62,627 nt of DNA from Lachnospiraceae bacterium (GCA_015057455.1 SVEH01000022.1:1-62627), one strand, 5' to 3'; positions 1 to 8,364 are shown, counted from the stretch's first letter. Notes: generated by a model from the letters alone, not told the origin. Numbers and translations are program-made.

Positions 1-43
1 TCGAGCCCCTTTATTATTTGCTGTGTACTTAGAGATTTAGATG
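1..43 (-). repeat. Flank of a third dispersed repeat copy, cut by the window edge
   Basis: The first 43 bases match the reverse complement of 41118-41159 with about four mismatches, beginning with TCGAGCCCC. At the second site this stretch lies outside one arm of a complete inverted-repeat element (41151-41287). The window therefore begins at the end of another copy in the opposite orientation, whose body lies to the left and is not visible. Confidence 0.7.
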
Positions 44-337
44 CATTTATTCTATGTTTGCTAAGTCTATTAATAACTCTATTTTTTTACTTTAAGTAAT
101 ACAATATACCTTTTTAAGCGTTTTATATTGTTATATGTTATCTTTTTATTTAAATTCGATTTTATTATATTATATATAAGCAGAAAAATAAGAGATTTTA
201 TATAAATTCTCTATCTGAACTAAGTCTAAAATAGAATATATAATCTATACAAACTTAGAAAAAGATAATAAAATTTTATTCTACATATTCATTGTGCTAT
301 TAACAATAAAAACTATAATAGTTATAAGCAAGGGTTA
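44..337. other. AT-rich intergenic stretch, nothing recognised
   Basis: No open frame with a start and ribosome binding site, no strong hairpin and no repeat was recognised here. The stretch is mostly A and T and lies between two copies of the dispersed repeat. Confidence 0.5.
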
Positions 338-493
338 AAATTTAAGAGGAATATAGTATATTTTTCGGGGTTTGCAAACCGTCGGCGTTTAGTGAATACG
401 AGCATAAATTATGCGAAGTATGAACTTAACGACCGTTACGCTTTGCAACGGAGCGCAAGCGGTGAGAAAAATATATTATATTCTCTTAAATTT
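338..493 (+). repeat. Dispersed structured inverted-repeat element, copy 1
   Basis: Arms 338-366 and 466-493 are near-perfect reverse complements, with one substitution and one indel over 28 bases. They enclose a GC-richer core of about 100 bases. The core has a nested hairpin: GTC 381-383 with GAC 431-433, GTTtAGT 387-393 with ACTtAAC 424-430, GA facing GA (394-395, 422-423), ATAC 396-399 with GTAT 418-421, and GCAT 402-405 with ATGC 411-414. A related core with the same layout is at 41191-41235. There is no coding potential. The plus strand is chosen because it gives tandem G-A oppositions; the functional strand is unknown. Confidence 0.7.
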
Positions 494-526
494 GGAACTA
501 GCATAATAGTCTAAAACTTTCGCGGA

Positions 527-591
527 GCTAAAAAACACCCGAATTTTGAGCGAAGCTCAAAATTAATTAAGCCTCTGTCAGAATGACAGAG
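527..591 (-). terminator. Double-hairpin terminator after the carrier-protein gene
   Basis: Read on the minus strand, an 8-bp hairpin with a triloop (573-580 with 584-591) is followed by a perfect 10-bp hairpin with a triloop (542-551 with 555-564) and then a run of six T at 529-535. It lies about 45 bases downstream of the carrier-protein stop. The two-hairpin layout recurs at 43500-43555, and the CTGTC/GACAG stem also at 40262-40286. Confidence 0.75.
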
Positions 592-634
592 ACCCTAGAG
601 CTCGACAAATTAGAGTTTATAAGTATCTTTAGAC

Positions 635-856
635 TTACTTCAAGCGTTGTATCATTTCCCACATACTTTGGGCTGAGTTGAAGTTATCTGGTATCATTTC
701 TTCCGGTGTTAACTCCACTTCTAATACATCTTCTATTTCTGATACAATTGATAGTATAGCAAAGGAATCTAGTATTCCATCATCTATTAATCTGTCGCAA
801 TTTACATAATCTATTCCTGGTTGTATTTCTTCTAATATTTCTAGTAATTTTTCCAT
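635..856 (-). CDS. Acyl carrier protein (DltC/AcpP-like), 73 aa
   Basis: This is a small acidic single-domain carrier protein that would carry an acyl or aminoacyl group on a phosphopantetheine arm in the cytoplasm. The attachment motif DSF is at residues 30-32, with Ser31 as the expected modified residue, inside the four-helix pattern 'LIDDGILDSFAIL', and the length is normal for the family. The start has an AGAGAGGA ribosome binding site. It stands alone: no ligase, ketosynthase or dlt partner is visible, so the substrate is unknown. The DSF motif with an acidic helix II is more like the D-alanyl or non-fatty-acid carriers than housekeeping AcpP, which usually has DSL; this is a weak preference. 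A double-hairpin terminator follows. Confidence 0.85.
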   Translation of the reverse strand: MEKLLEILEEIQPGIDYVNCDRLIDDGILDSFAILSIVSEIEDVLEVELTPEEMIPDNFNSAQSMWEMIQRLK

Positions 857-990
857 AACTTATCCTCTCTTTAACAAAACTATTGTTATTATTAAATATT
901 CTTCATTATATGTTTTTTTTATCTTTAAAGCAAGTATATATTATATACTCACTACAAAATTTATAAATACCTCACATAATATGTTTTTAA

Positions 991-1042
991 ACAAAAAAAG
1001 AAGCAACTGTTATATGATAACTCATTATAACGTACGTTGCTT
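991..1042 (-). terminator. Long hairpin with T-run, possible terminator or attenuator
   Basis: AAGCAAC 1001-1007 pairs with GTTGCTT 1036-1042, and inside it GTTATA pairs with TATAAC. On the minus strand the hairpin is followed directly by CTTTTTTTG (992-1000). It lies about 140 bases upstream of the carrier-protein start, so it could end a transcript from the right or act in the leader of that gene. No T-box or known riboswitch motif was found. Confidence 0.5.
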
Positions 1043-1069
1043 ACGCCAGATTACTAAAAATAACTTCGG

Positions 1070-1104
1070 TATATGATTTATATCCCCCAATATAAATCAT
1101 ATAA
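1070..1104. other. 13-bp stem hairpin with C-rich loop
   Basis: TATATGATTTATA (1070-1082) and its exact reverse complement (1091-1103) flank the loop TCCCCCAA. It lies just upstream, on the minus strand, of the T-run hairpin at 991-1042. The two could form a structured leader, but there is no match to a known family. Confidence 0.5.
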
Positions 1105-1228
1105 CGGTTATCCTCTGTTCTTATTCTAGATTATACCCCCATATAATAATAATTTTAACAATCGATATTAATAAAACCCAACTAATTAATATTTACTTCA
1201 AATTATATACTAGAACAAAAACATTACT

Positions 1229-1690
1229 TTTAATAAACTTTCTCTTTTCCTCTAATTAAACTACCTTGTCCTCTTTATAACGCCTTCTATATATGAAACT
1301 CCCCTCATGAACCCTCGTATATATACTATTATAAATCAAACCTATGTGTGCCTTTTAATATGTCTTCCCTTTTTAATTAAACTACTCGTCCCTTTTAATA
1401 ACTTTCCTTTAATTAAACTACTTGATGTCCTTTTAATTAACTTCCCTTTAAATAAACTACCTTGTGTCCTTTTAATTAACTTCCCTTTAAATAAACTACC
1501 TTGTGTCCTTTTAATTAACTTTCCTCTTAATTAAACTACTTTGTGTCCTTTTAATTAACTTTCCTCTTAATTAAACTACTTTGTGTCCTTTTAATTAACT
1601 TCCCCTTTAATTAACTACCGTTTCCTCTTAATAACTTCCTTTAAACTACTATGTAGCTTTGGTAAATCCTTCCCCCTTTTTAGATTAACC
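1229..1690. repeat. 39-40 bp degenerate tandem repeat array
   Basis: A unit containing 'TTGTGTCCTTTTAATTAACT' recurs at about 1422, 1462, 1501, 1541 and 1581, at spacings of 39-40 bases, with more degenerate units on both sides. Each unit contains TTAATTAA-type motifs. The alternation of 39 and 40 bp breaks any reading frame. It fills most of the gap between the carrier-protein and S51 peptidase genes. Confidence 0.85.
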
Positions 1691-1833
1691 TTTAATTATT
1701 AAACTACCCTTATAGTCTTTCATTCTTGATCCCCCAACCTTGAATTACTTAACTATATATATATAATACACCTTCTTGGTTACACTTTAGTTACACTTTT
1801 ATAATCACAACATATTTTTTTATTTTTTTTTAA

Positions 1834-2559
1834 TTACCTTAAAATTTTACTCTCATTATTGTTGCAAATCTTTATACAAGTCCCATCTTTTATAATATAT
1901 CCTTCACCGTATAGCGTCTCTATTCCATCTTCAATTAACACATATGCACCATCTACAACTCCTAGAAATTCTCTTCCATAACTATCTCCATAAGCTATAT
2001 CTTCTATCATATTTACTCCATCTAAAGTTACTGTTTTTAACCATTGAAAATGTGGAATAATTTGAAGATTTGTAAATCCTAGTCCTGGTATAAATCTTTT
2101 ATAATTAGAGTCTAAACTCTCTCCCTCAAGTTCTGGTATTGCATAAACTTCTGTAGCCTGATTCATAGTACCTGCACTAATTCCCATTACAATACCATCG
2201 TAACTTCTTATCTTATTATATAAATCCAACTCTCCAAAAAACTTACTTTCTGTTGGTACATGTCCACCTGCAAGTAATATTAAATCATATTCATTTAGCC
2301 TATCTACTAAATCTCTATGATCATCATCACATATATCTACCCTTGATAATGTAAATCCACTTTTAGGAAACTCCTCACTTACAAATTTTACATTGCCATC
2401 ATTCATCTCCTTATTACATGGATCTGAGCTCATAATTAAAATGGCGGCATTATTCTTTAAATGTCTCTTTAAATTCTCTACGAATCTATTAGCATCATTA
2501 AGTCCTTCTTTTCCTTCAATATATGTAGTACCTGGGTCACTTGTTAAATAATTTATCAT
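1834..2559 (-). CDS. Peptidase S51 / type 1 glutamine amidotransferase-like protein
   Basis: The protein has the class I amidotransferase-like fold used by dipeptidase E and cyanophycinase. The nucleophile elbow GISAGTMN puts Ser at about residue 128. It is preceded by the LLAGGHVPTESKFF segment typical of the family and followed by an IPHFQ segment carrying the probable catalytic His. A cytoplasmic peptidase of small Asp-containing substrates is the likely role; the exact substrate cannot be read from sequence. The longest frame opens with TTG at 2580, but ATG 2559 has a strong GGAGG seven bases upstream, so the start is set there (241 aa, usual for the family). It is the last gene before the long repeat region and has no operon partner. 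Confidence 0.8.
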   Translation of the reverse strand: MINYLTSDPGTTYIEGKEGLNDANRFVENLKRHLKNNAAILIMSSDPCNKEMNDGNVKFVSEEFPKSGFTLSRVDICDDDHRDLVDRLNEYDLILLAGGHVPTESKFFGELDLYNKIRSYDGIVMGISAGTMNQATEVYAIPELEGESLDSNYKRFIPGLGFTNLQIIPHFQWLKTVTLDGVNMIEDIAYGDSYGREFLGVVDGAYVLIEDGIETLYGEGYIIKDGTCIKICNNNESKILR

Positions 2560-2638
2560 ATTATACCTCCACTTATTCAAATATCAATTCATTATATACT
2601 TACTATTTTTATAACTCTCAACAAAGAGTAAAATAAAA

Positions 2639-2678
2639 CACCCACCCCCAAGAGATCCTAAACCTCTCAGCAGTGGGC
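2639..2678 (-). terminator. Terminator after efp
   Basis: On the minus strand CCCAC ... GTGGG with inner GAGAG/CTCT pairing is followed by TGTTTTATTTT. It lies about 40 bases downstream of the efp stop. Confidence 0.65.
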
Positions 2679-2713
2679 ATATATTACAATTAAATTGTAA
2701 TCTTACACATAAA

Positions 2714-3280
2714 TTATACTCTCTTTAAGTATTCACCTGTTCTAGTATCTATACTTATTCTGTTACCAGTTTCAACAAATAAAGGAACGTAAACAGTTGC
2801 TCCTGTTTCAACAGTTGCAGGCTTAGTTGCTCCTGTTGCTGTATCTCCCTTAAATCCTGGTTCAGTATCTGTAATCTCTAATTCAACGAACATAGGTGGT
2901 TCCATTGCAAATACTTCTCCGTTATGAGAAAGAATCTTAACAACATCATTCTCCTTGACAAATTTTAGTGAATCACCAACTTGATCAGCTGATAAAGCTA
3001 TTTGGTCATATGTTTCTTCATCCATAAAGTGGAATAACTCACCATCTGAATATAAGTATTGCATATCTTTCTTCTCAATGTGTGCTTGAGGACACTTTTC
3101 TGTTGGTCTAAATGTCTTCTCTACAACTCCACCACTCTTAATATTTTTAAGCTTAGTTCTTACGAACGCTGCACCTTTACCTGGTTTTACATGTTGAAAT
3201 TCAATAACTTGAAAAATATTATTATCAAGTTCTATTGTTAGTCCATTTCTGAAATCTCCAGCTGATACCATTTCTGCCAT
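2714..3280 (-). CDS. efp: Elongation factor P
   Basis: EF-P binds between the ribosomal P and E sites and relieves stalling at polyproline stretches. The full three-domain length is present (188 aa against about 185 usual). The domain I tip '[10 protein letters not shown]' is at 32-41, with Lys35 at the position modified in many bacteria. The C-terminal signature '[21 protein letters not shown]' domain is intact. No epmA/epmB-type modification genes are in view; Firmicutes commonly use another modification. The start ATG has a GGAGG-like site. The M24 peptidase lies upstream across a 200-bp AT-rich gap, a pairing often seen in clostridia. Confidence 0.97.
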   Translation of the reverse strand: MAEMVSAGDFRNGLTIELDNNIFQVIEFQHVKPGKGAAFVRTKLKNIKSGGVVEKTFRPTEKCPQAHIEKKDMQYLYSDGELFHFMDEETYDQIALSADQVGDSLKFVKENDVVKILSHNGEVFAMEPPMFVELEITDTEPGFKGDTATGATKPATVETGATVYVPLFVETGNRISIDTRTGEYLKRV

Positions 3281-3482
3281 GTTCTATTTCCTCCTTAGAT
3301 TGTAACTTCATTTTAAATAATTGCGATATAGCATCGCTTTTAATAGTTTATAATAATCTACACTATTTTTCAACAACTTTTTGTAAACTTATGCTACTTT
3401 TATTCTCATAAACTTGTATTACTATTATTTTTGTACACTTACATTACTATTACATTTGTATGCTATTATTACTTTTATATTA

Positions 3483-4559
3483 TTATAATTCAATTAGCTC
3501 TTTAGGTGATTTAGTGTAATTAATATGACCTTCCTTTGTTACAACAACTAAATCTTCTATTCTAACTCCACCAAAGTCTTTAATATACACACCTGGTTCT
3601 ACTGTTTCTATTGTATTAGCTAATATAATACTTTCTTCACTTGGGTTAAAATTAGGGCTTTCATGTATCTCTAATCCCACACTATGTCCTAAACCATGAC
3701 CGAAGCATCCTTTGTAACCAGCATCATCTATTATTTTTCTTGCAACTGCATCAACTTCTTTACCTTTTACGCCTGCTTTTATAAAATCAAGTGCTGCCAA
3801 TTGAGCTTGTAACACTGTGTTATATACATGTTTTTGTTTATCTGATGCCTTTCCTACAACTATAGTTCTTGTCATATCAGAACAATATCCTCTATATACA
3901 CAACCAAAATCCATTGTTACAAAATCACCATTCTCAATCTTTTTGTCTGAAACCATTGCATGTGGCATAGACGAATTAATTCCAGATGCTACTATTGTAT
4001 CGAAGCTAAGTGCTTCAGCACCATTCATTTTCATAGTGTATTCTAGGTGTGCTGCAACCTGCATCTCAGTTACACCTGGTTTTATAAAGTTCAAAATTTC
4101 TGTAAATGCCTTATCTCCTATACTCTCTGCCATCTTTATGCACTCTAATTCATCAGCATCTTTTATAACTCTTAATTTTGTTACTGTATCACCTAACTCT
4201 ATTAATTCCTTACCTGCTAAATCTTTAGAAAAGCTTTTGTATTGCATATAAGAAACTGCTGTATTCTCAAATCCTATTTTTGTACATTTATGTTCATTTA
4301 ATATGCTATTAATAGATGCTGTATACCCCTTTTGTTTAGCAATATCCACAACTTCATAATCTCTATCCTTCGTATCTGCCATTGCCATAAATATATATCT
4401 AAAATCTGTAAGCACATAACGCTTATCTCTAAATAATACAAGCATTCCTGTATCACCTTTGTATCCACTTACATATCTCATATTATATCTATCAGATATA
4501 ATAATGGCATCCAATCCCTTTTCATCTAATATACTGATTATTTGTTCATAATTCACCAT
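3483..4559 (-). CDS. Xaa-Pro aminopeptidase-type M24 metallopeptidase
   Basis: This is a cytoplasmic proline peptidase (aminopeptidase P/prolidase family) that removes residues from X-Pro peptides using two metal ions. The N-terminal creatinase-like domain covers about residues 1-125. The catalytic pita-bread domain holds the five metal ligands at about D217, D228, H292, E321 and E335, in 'TMDFG', 'CSDMTR', 'GHGLGHSVG', 'ETVEPG' and 'GGVRIED'. The longest frame begins with TTG at 4577, but ATG 4559 has GGAG at proper spacing and is preferred (358 aa). It lies just upstream of efp, and the YqeG-like gene lies 33 bases further upstream, probably in the same transcript. Confidence 0.93.
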   Translation of the reverse strand: MVNYEQIISILDEKGLDAIIISDRYNMRYVSGYKGDTGMLVLFRDKRYVLTDFRYIFMAMADTKDRDYEVVDIAKQKGYTASINSILNEHKCTKIGFENTAVSYMQYKSFSKDLAGKELIELGDTVTKLRVIKDADELECIKMAESIGDKAFTEILNFIKPGVTEMQVAAHLEYTMKMNGAEALSFDTIVASGINSSMPHAMVSDKKIENGDFVTMDFGCVYRGYCSDMTRTIVVGKASDKQKHVYNTVLQAQLAALDFIKAGVKGKEVDAVARKIIDDAGYKGCFGHGLGHSVGLEIHESPNFNPSEESIILANTIETVEPGVYIKDFGGVRIEDLVVVTKEGHINYTKSPKELIEL

Positions 4560-4591
4560 AATTGCTCTCCATTCCAAATATATACTTATAT

Positions 4592-5098
4592 CTATTTATA
4601 AATCTTATTTTTCTTCTTATAAAAGAATAGTACTATTTTCTCCAAATATCTTTTTAGAACTATCTGGATCTCTTCTTTTTCTCCTATTGGCTTAACCAAA
4701 TATGACTTTATACCAGTTCTTCTAGCTCCAAATACATCTGTAAATACCTGATCCCCAATAAAAAGTGTATTGCTTTTATCTGTCTTCATCATATCCATAG
4801 CTTTAATATAATTTTTACGACTAGGTTTCTTTGCATTATAAATATAATAAGCACCTATTTCTTCATTGAATCTTTCAACCCTAGGCTTCTGATTATTAGA
4901 TAATAAGCATACTTTAAATCCTATTTGCTTTAAGTTATTAAAAAATTCTATAGCCCTATCATCTGCATCTGCATCATGACCAACTAGGGTATTATCAATA
5001 TCAAATATCAATCCTCTAATTCCACTTTCATATTCCTTTTGAAAATCTATCTTATATGTAGATTCATAATATCTATCTGGATAAAAAATACTAAACAT
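4592..5098 (-). CDS. YqeG-family HAD IIIA phosphatase
   Basis: This is a small HAD-superfamily phosphatase of the YqeG type; the substrate is unknown (the family includes phosphatidylglycerol-phosphatase relatives). Motif I DIDNT is at about 33-37, motif II is in LLSNN, the conserved Lys is in the KKPSRKNY segment and motif III is FIGDQVFTD. The longest frame starts at GTG 5146 with no ribosome site, while ATG 5098 has GGTGGAG just upstream and gives the family N-terminus 'MFSIFYPDRYYEST' (168 aa). The C-terminus is a basic tail. It is probably co-transcribed with the M24 peptidase. Confidence 0.88.
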   Translation of the reverse strand: MFSIFYPDRYYESTYKIDFQKEYESGIRGLIFDIDNTLVGHDADADDRAIEFFNNLKQIGFKVCLLSNNQKPRVERFNEEIGAYYIYNAKKPSRKNYIKAMDMMKTDKSNTLFIGDQVFTDVFGARRTGIKSYLVKPIGEKEEIQIVLKRYLEKIVLFFYKKKNKIYK

Positions 5099-5182
5099 AT
5101 CTCCACCCGACTTTCTCTTTATATTTGTATTATAATAGTATATCACACTTTTTATTCATGGGTAAACCTTTACATTTTTATT

Positions 5183-6199
5183 CTACCCTGCTAAATTCAT
5201 ATTCTCAAATATCTCAAAATACTCATCTTGTTCAAATGTAAACCATCCCTCTGTTCCATCTTCACCTTTTATATAGTTCCAGTTATTTGGACCTTTATTT
5301 ATTGGGTGAACAATTCCCTTTTTCATTGTTTGTGGTTCACTTTCATCATCATAACTCTTATATACTTCTATATCTTTTATAAGTCTTAGCTCTTCTTTAG
5401 GGTTAGTATATTTTAAAACTGGTTCATCTTTTTTAATTAATTCTTTTCCATCCCAATGATAATGTCTATATACATAGTTAGAAATAGTACCTTCATGAGA
5501 TGCACATTTTATAATATTGTTTTTAATTACAACTTGTTCATTTGCCATATCATCAATTGCACAAGTAATATCGTTGTAAAATGAACCACCGTTTATAATT
5601 TTTTCTCCATTATATACATACAAATAAGTAACAGGGTCATCACTCATTCCATTAGCATGTGCAGCTAATATAATCTTCTCATCATCTAATGCTAGTGCAA
5701 CTAATTCTGGTTCAATTGAAAAATTCTCAAATGTAACTTCGCAATCATTTATCTTAATGTCTAAATTTTCTCTTTCATCTGTAACCTTAAAATCTGATAT
5801 ACTAATTACTTCTTTTTCTCCATCTAAATTAAGATCTAATTTACACAATTCTCCTGATTTTTTTCCTTCTTCTAATCTATAAATAACAATTTCTCCAGCT
5901 AAGATTCTTTTTTCCTCTTCGCCTATTAATTTTTCTTTTTCTTCTTCATCCATATCTACAGCTAACTCTGTATTTTCCTGAGCAGTAGTATTATCAACAA
6001 CTTTATTAGTGCTTTTATCACTACCTTTTATACCGCCTTTTACACTACCTTTTACCGTATCTTTCATATTGCTACCTACTAAAAATCCTAGTCCTGCAAT
6101 TAAAACACATATAAGCACTCCAAGTATTACAATAGTTGCCTTACTTACTTTTTTCTTCTCCTCTACTATTAATCCTAAATCTTTATTATCTTTGTTCAT
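5183..6199 (-). CDS. Membrane-anchored protein of unknown function with SH3-like tail
   Basis: I do not recognise this protein. A charged N-terminus of about 20 residues is followed by one strong hydrophobic segment ('ATIVILGVLICVLIAGLGFL', about 20-40), a G/K/S linker and an extracellular domain, so it is probably a single-pass protein with its C-terminus outside. The middle contains 'LDLNLDGEKEVISI', similar to the D-rich turns of FG-GAP/VCBS-like proteins. The last 60 residues ('IKDIEVYKSYDDES ... NYIKGEDGTEGWFTFEQ') read like a bacterial SH3-type wall-binding module. No enzyme motif is seen. A role at the cell surface is inferred. It lies between ribF and the YqeG gene. Confidence 0.6.
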   Translation of the reverse strand: MNKDNKDLGLIVEEKKKVSKATIVILGVLICVLIAGLGFLVGSNMKDTVKGSVKGGIKGSDKSTNKVVDNTTAQENTELAVDMDEEEKEKLIGEEEKRILAGEIVIYRLEEGKKSGELCKLDLNLDGEKEVISISDFKVTDERENLDIKINDCEVTFENFSIEPELVALALDDEKIILAAHANGMSDDPVTYLYVYNGEKIINGGSFYNDITCAIDDMANEQVVIKNNIIKCASHEGTISNYVYRHYHWDGKELIKKDEPVLKYTNPKEELRLIKDIEVYKSYDDESEPQTMKKGIVHPINKGPNNWNYIKGEDGTEGWFTFEQDEYFEIFENMNLAG

Positions 6200-6280
6200 T
6201 TATGTTTCTCCTTATTTTATCTATATTAATATACATTAATTTTAATCTACATTAATTTATATAATATGATTATATTTTTT

Positions 6281-7198
6281 CTACAATGATTTTATTAGCT
6301 TTTTATCTTCTTCAAGTTTATATTTCAATTCTTCTATCCCACTAAACTTCATCTCTGGACGAATATATCTCTTAAGATAAACCTCTACTTCTTCCCCATA
6401 CACATCTTTATTAAAATCAAATATATAGGTCTCGACATTAATCTCTAGCCCTTCTGCTATTGTTGGCTTATTACCTATATTAGTCAATCCTATATATCTT
6501 TTTCTTATAGCGTCTTCCTTCTTAAAGCCACGAAATACTACTTCCGACTCATAGACACCATTACTTGGAACAACTTTTCCTTCTGGCACATCTATATTTA
6601 TTGTAGGAAATCCCATTGTTCTACCTAGCTGTCTTCCCTGTACTACTATACCTGAAATACTATATGGCCTACCTAAACATTCTTCTACATATTCAATATG
6701 AGACTTCCCTAATTCTTCTCTTATAAGTGCTGAACCTATAATTCTATTATCATGTGCAGATTCCATATCACATACTACTAATTGATACTCATATTTCTTA
6801 GAAAGATTATCAAGAAAAGTTGCATTTCCTAATCTATCTTTTCCAAAGCAAAAATCACTTCCAACTACAATTTTTTTCGCACCTAATTTGTCTATAAGTA
6901 CACTTTTAACAAATTCCTCTGCTTCCATATTACGAGTAATTTCATCAAATGGATATACAATCATTACATCTAATCCTAGTCGCTCTACAATCCTACGTCT
7001 CTCATCTTCTAAGTATACATATCCTTTACTATCACTTTGCTCAAAGGTAAACAATATAGTTGTCAAATGTTCACCATTGTTATCCTCTTTTATTTCATTA
7101 ACTAGTTTCTGATGTCCTCGATGTAAACAATCAAACTTTCCAATAGTTATAACTGTATTATCTAATTTTTCAAATTCTCTTCCTACAATATACTTCAT
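6281..7198 (-). CDS. ribF: Bifunctional riboflavin kinase / FMN adenylyltransferase
   Basis: It converts riboflavin to FMN and then FAD. The N-terminal nucleotidyltransferase domain has the HxGH motif in 'FDCLHRGHQ' at 22-30, where the commoner text is FDGVHRGH. 'VVGSDFCFGKDRLGN' is at 111-125. The C-terminal kinase domain begins near 177 and carries 'GFPTINI' at 196-202. The length of 305 aa is standard. It sits just downstream of truB, the usual clostridial order, with a 150-bp gap. No FMN riboswitch was seen upstream. Confidence 0.95.
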   Translation of the reverse strand: MKYIVGREFEKLDNTVITIGKFDCLHRGHQKLVNEIKEDNNGEHLTTILFTFEQSDSKGYVYLEDERRRIVERLGLDVMIVYPFDEITRNMEAEEFVKSVLIDKLGAKKIVVGSDFCFGKDRLGNATFLDNLSKKYEYQLVVCDMESAHDNRIIGSALIREELGKSHIEYVEECLGRPYSISGIVVQGRQLGRTMGFPTINIDVPEGKVVPSNGVYESEVVFRGFKKEDAIRKRYIGLTNIGNKPTIAEGLEINVETYIFDFNKDVYGEEVEVYLKRYIRPEMKFSGIEELKYKLEEDKKLIKSL

Positions 7199-7348
7199 CT
7201 TTATACCCTACTTTTATTATTCTGATTCCTAACTATACTTTAACTAATATTTTATCTGTTACGTCTAAAATCAGATATTTCTACTTTTTACTCATATAAT
7301 TAATTTATAATCTAAACTCACTTTGTTATATTTGTTCTAGAACACCTT

Positions 7349-8239
7349 TTAAAACATTTTTAGTGGCTTATATTCTTTCTTTTTCTTATCGTATGTATAT
7401 AAAGCAATAAAAGTACCATCTACATCGTATACTCTAACATCCTCTTCTATACCTTGTGGAAATACTGAATGATTATCAAACTTATTACCATTTAACAAAA
7501 GCTTCTGAGCTTGTTTTTTAATGGTAACCTTAGGATAGGACGCAAGTATATCTTCTATCTTCGTTATATGGTTATCCATCTTACCTAACTGCACTAGTTC
7601 CTCTATATCAGACAACTTAAGTGCTTCATCTAAACTATACTGCTCAACTTGTGTTCTTAAAAGAGATTCCATGCAAGCTCCACAACCAAGTTTCTCTCCT
7701 ATGTCATGACATAAAGTTCTTATATATGTTCCTTTTGAACAATGAACATCAATTGTTATTCTCATTAAATCATCTGAAATATCAAGTATATCTATTTTAT
7801 CTAATTTTACGAATCTAGATTTTCTCTCAACTTCAATACCTTGTCTTGCGTATTCATATAGCTTTTTGCCATTAACTTTCAGAGCGGAATACATAGGTGG
7901 AATCTGATCATATCCTCCTACAAAACTCTCAATAACCTGAACTATCTTATCCCTTGAGACATTTATTTCATGTTCTTCCAAAACAGTTCCTGTTACATCT
8001 TGTGTATCTGTTACAATACCTAATAAAACAACCGCCCTATATGTCTTTGATTTCTCCAATAGAAACTCACATAGTTTGGTTGCTTTTCCCACACAAATAG
8101 GAAGTACACCCTCCGCATCTGGATCAAGTGTACCTGTATGTCCTATCTTCTTCATTTTTAATATCCCACGTAATTTTGCAACTACATCATGGGATGTAAA
8201 CCCTTTTTCTTTATATACATTAATAATTCCATTATACAT
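7349..8239 (-). CDS. truB: tRNA pseudouridine55 synthase TruB
   Basis: It makes pseudouridine 55 in the T-loop of tRNAs. The family start 'GIINVYKEKGFTSHDVV' and the catalytic block 'GHTGTLDPDAEGVL', with Asp39 as the expected nucleophile, are present. 'YDQIPPMYSALKVNGKKLYEYAR' and 'RCHCSKGTYIRTL'-type segments follow. The length of 296 aa is normal, and a short PUA-like tail ends the protein. It belongs to the rimP-to-ribF cluster, downstream of nrnA across a 125-bp AT-rich gap. Confidence 0.96.
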   Translation of the reverse strand: MYNGIINVYKEKGFTSHDVVAKLRGILKMKKIGHTGTLDPDAEGVLPICVGKATKLCEFLLEKSKTYRAVVLLGIVTDTQDVTGTVLEEHEINVSRDKIVQVIESFVGGYDQIPPMYSALKVNGKKLYEYARQGIEVERKSRFVKLDKIDILDISDDLMRITIDVHCSKGTYIRTLCHDIGEKLGCGACMESLLRTQVEQYSLDEALKLSDIEELVQLGKMDNHITKIEDILASYPKVTIKKQAQKLLLNGNKFDNHSVFPQGIEEDVRVYDVDGTFIALYTYDKKKKEYKPLKMF

Positions 8240-8364
8240 ATTAAACTTACACCTATATTTCTTATTAACACTTTTCCTATCAATCTTTTATGTTATATTT
8301 AAACTATATATATTTATTCTAAATCAAATAACTTGATTATAGTTACTGCATTCTATCCACATAA

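Noticed and set aside
991..1130. T-box or other known riboswitch before the carrier-protein gene
   Set aside because: No AGGGTGG-type T-box sequence or other recognised consensus was found; reported only as a possible unknown leader.
1307..1534. 75-residue plus-strand frame in the 40-bp array with repeats like NFPLNKLPCVLLI
   Set aside because: It exists only because a few units are 39 bp; other units are 40 bp and break the frame. No ribosome site or family.
1229..1690. CRISPR array
   Set aside because: Units are contiguous and similar throughout with no unique spacers, and no cas genes are near. The same applies to the arrays in infB and at 49645-50566.
6281..7348. FMN riboswitch at ribF
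   Set aside because: No AGGATAT...GGCAGGG-type sequence upstream; ribF is usually not FMN-riboswitch controlled in this operon.
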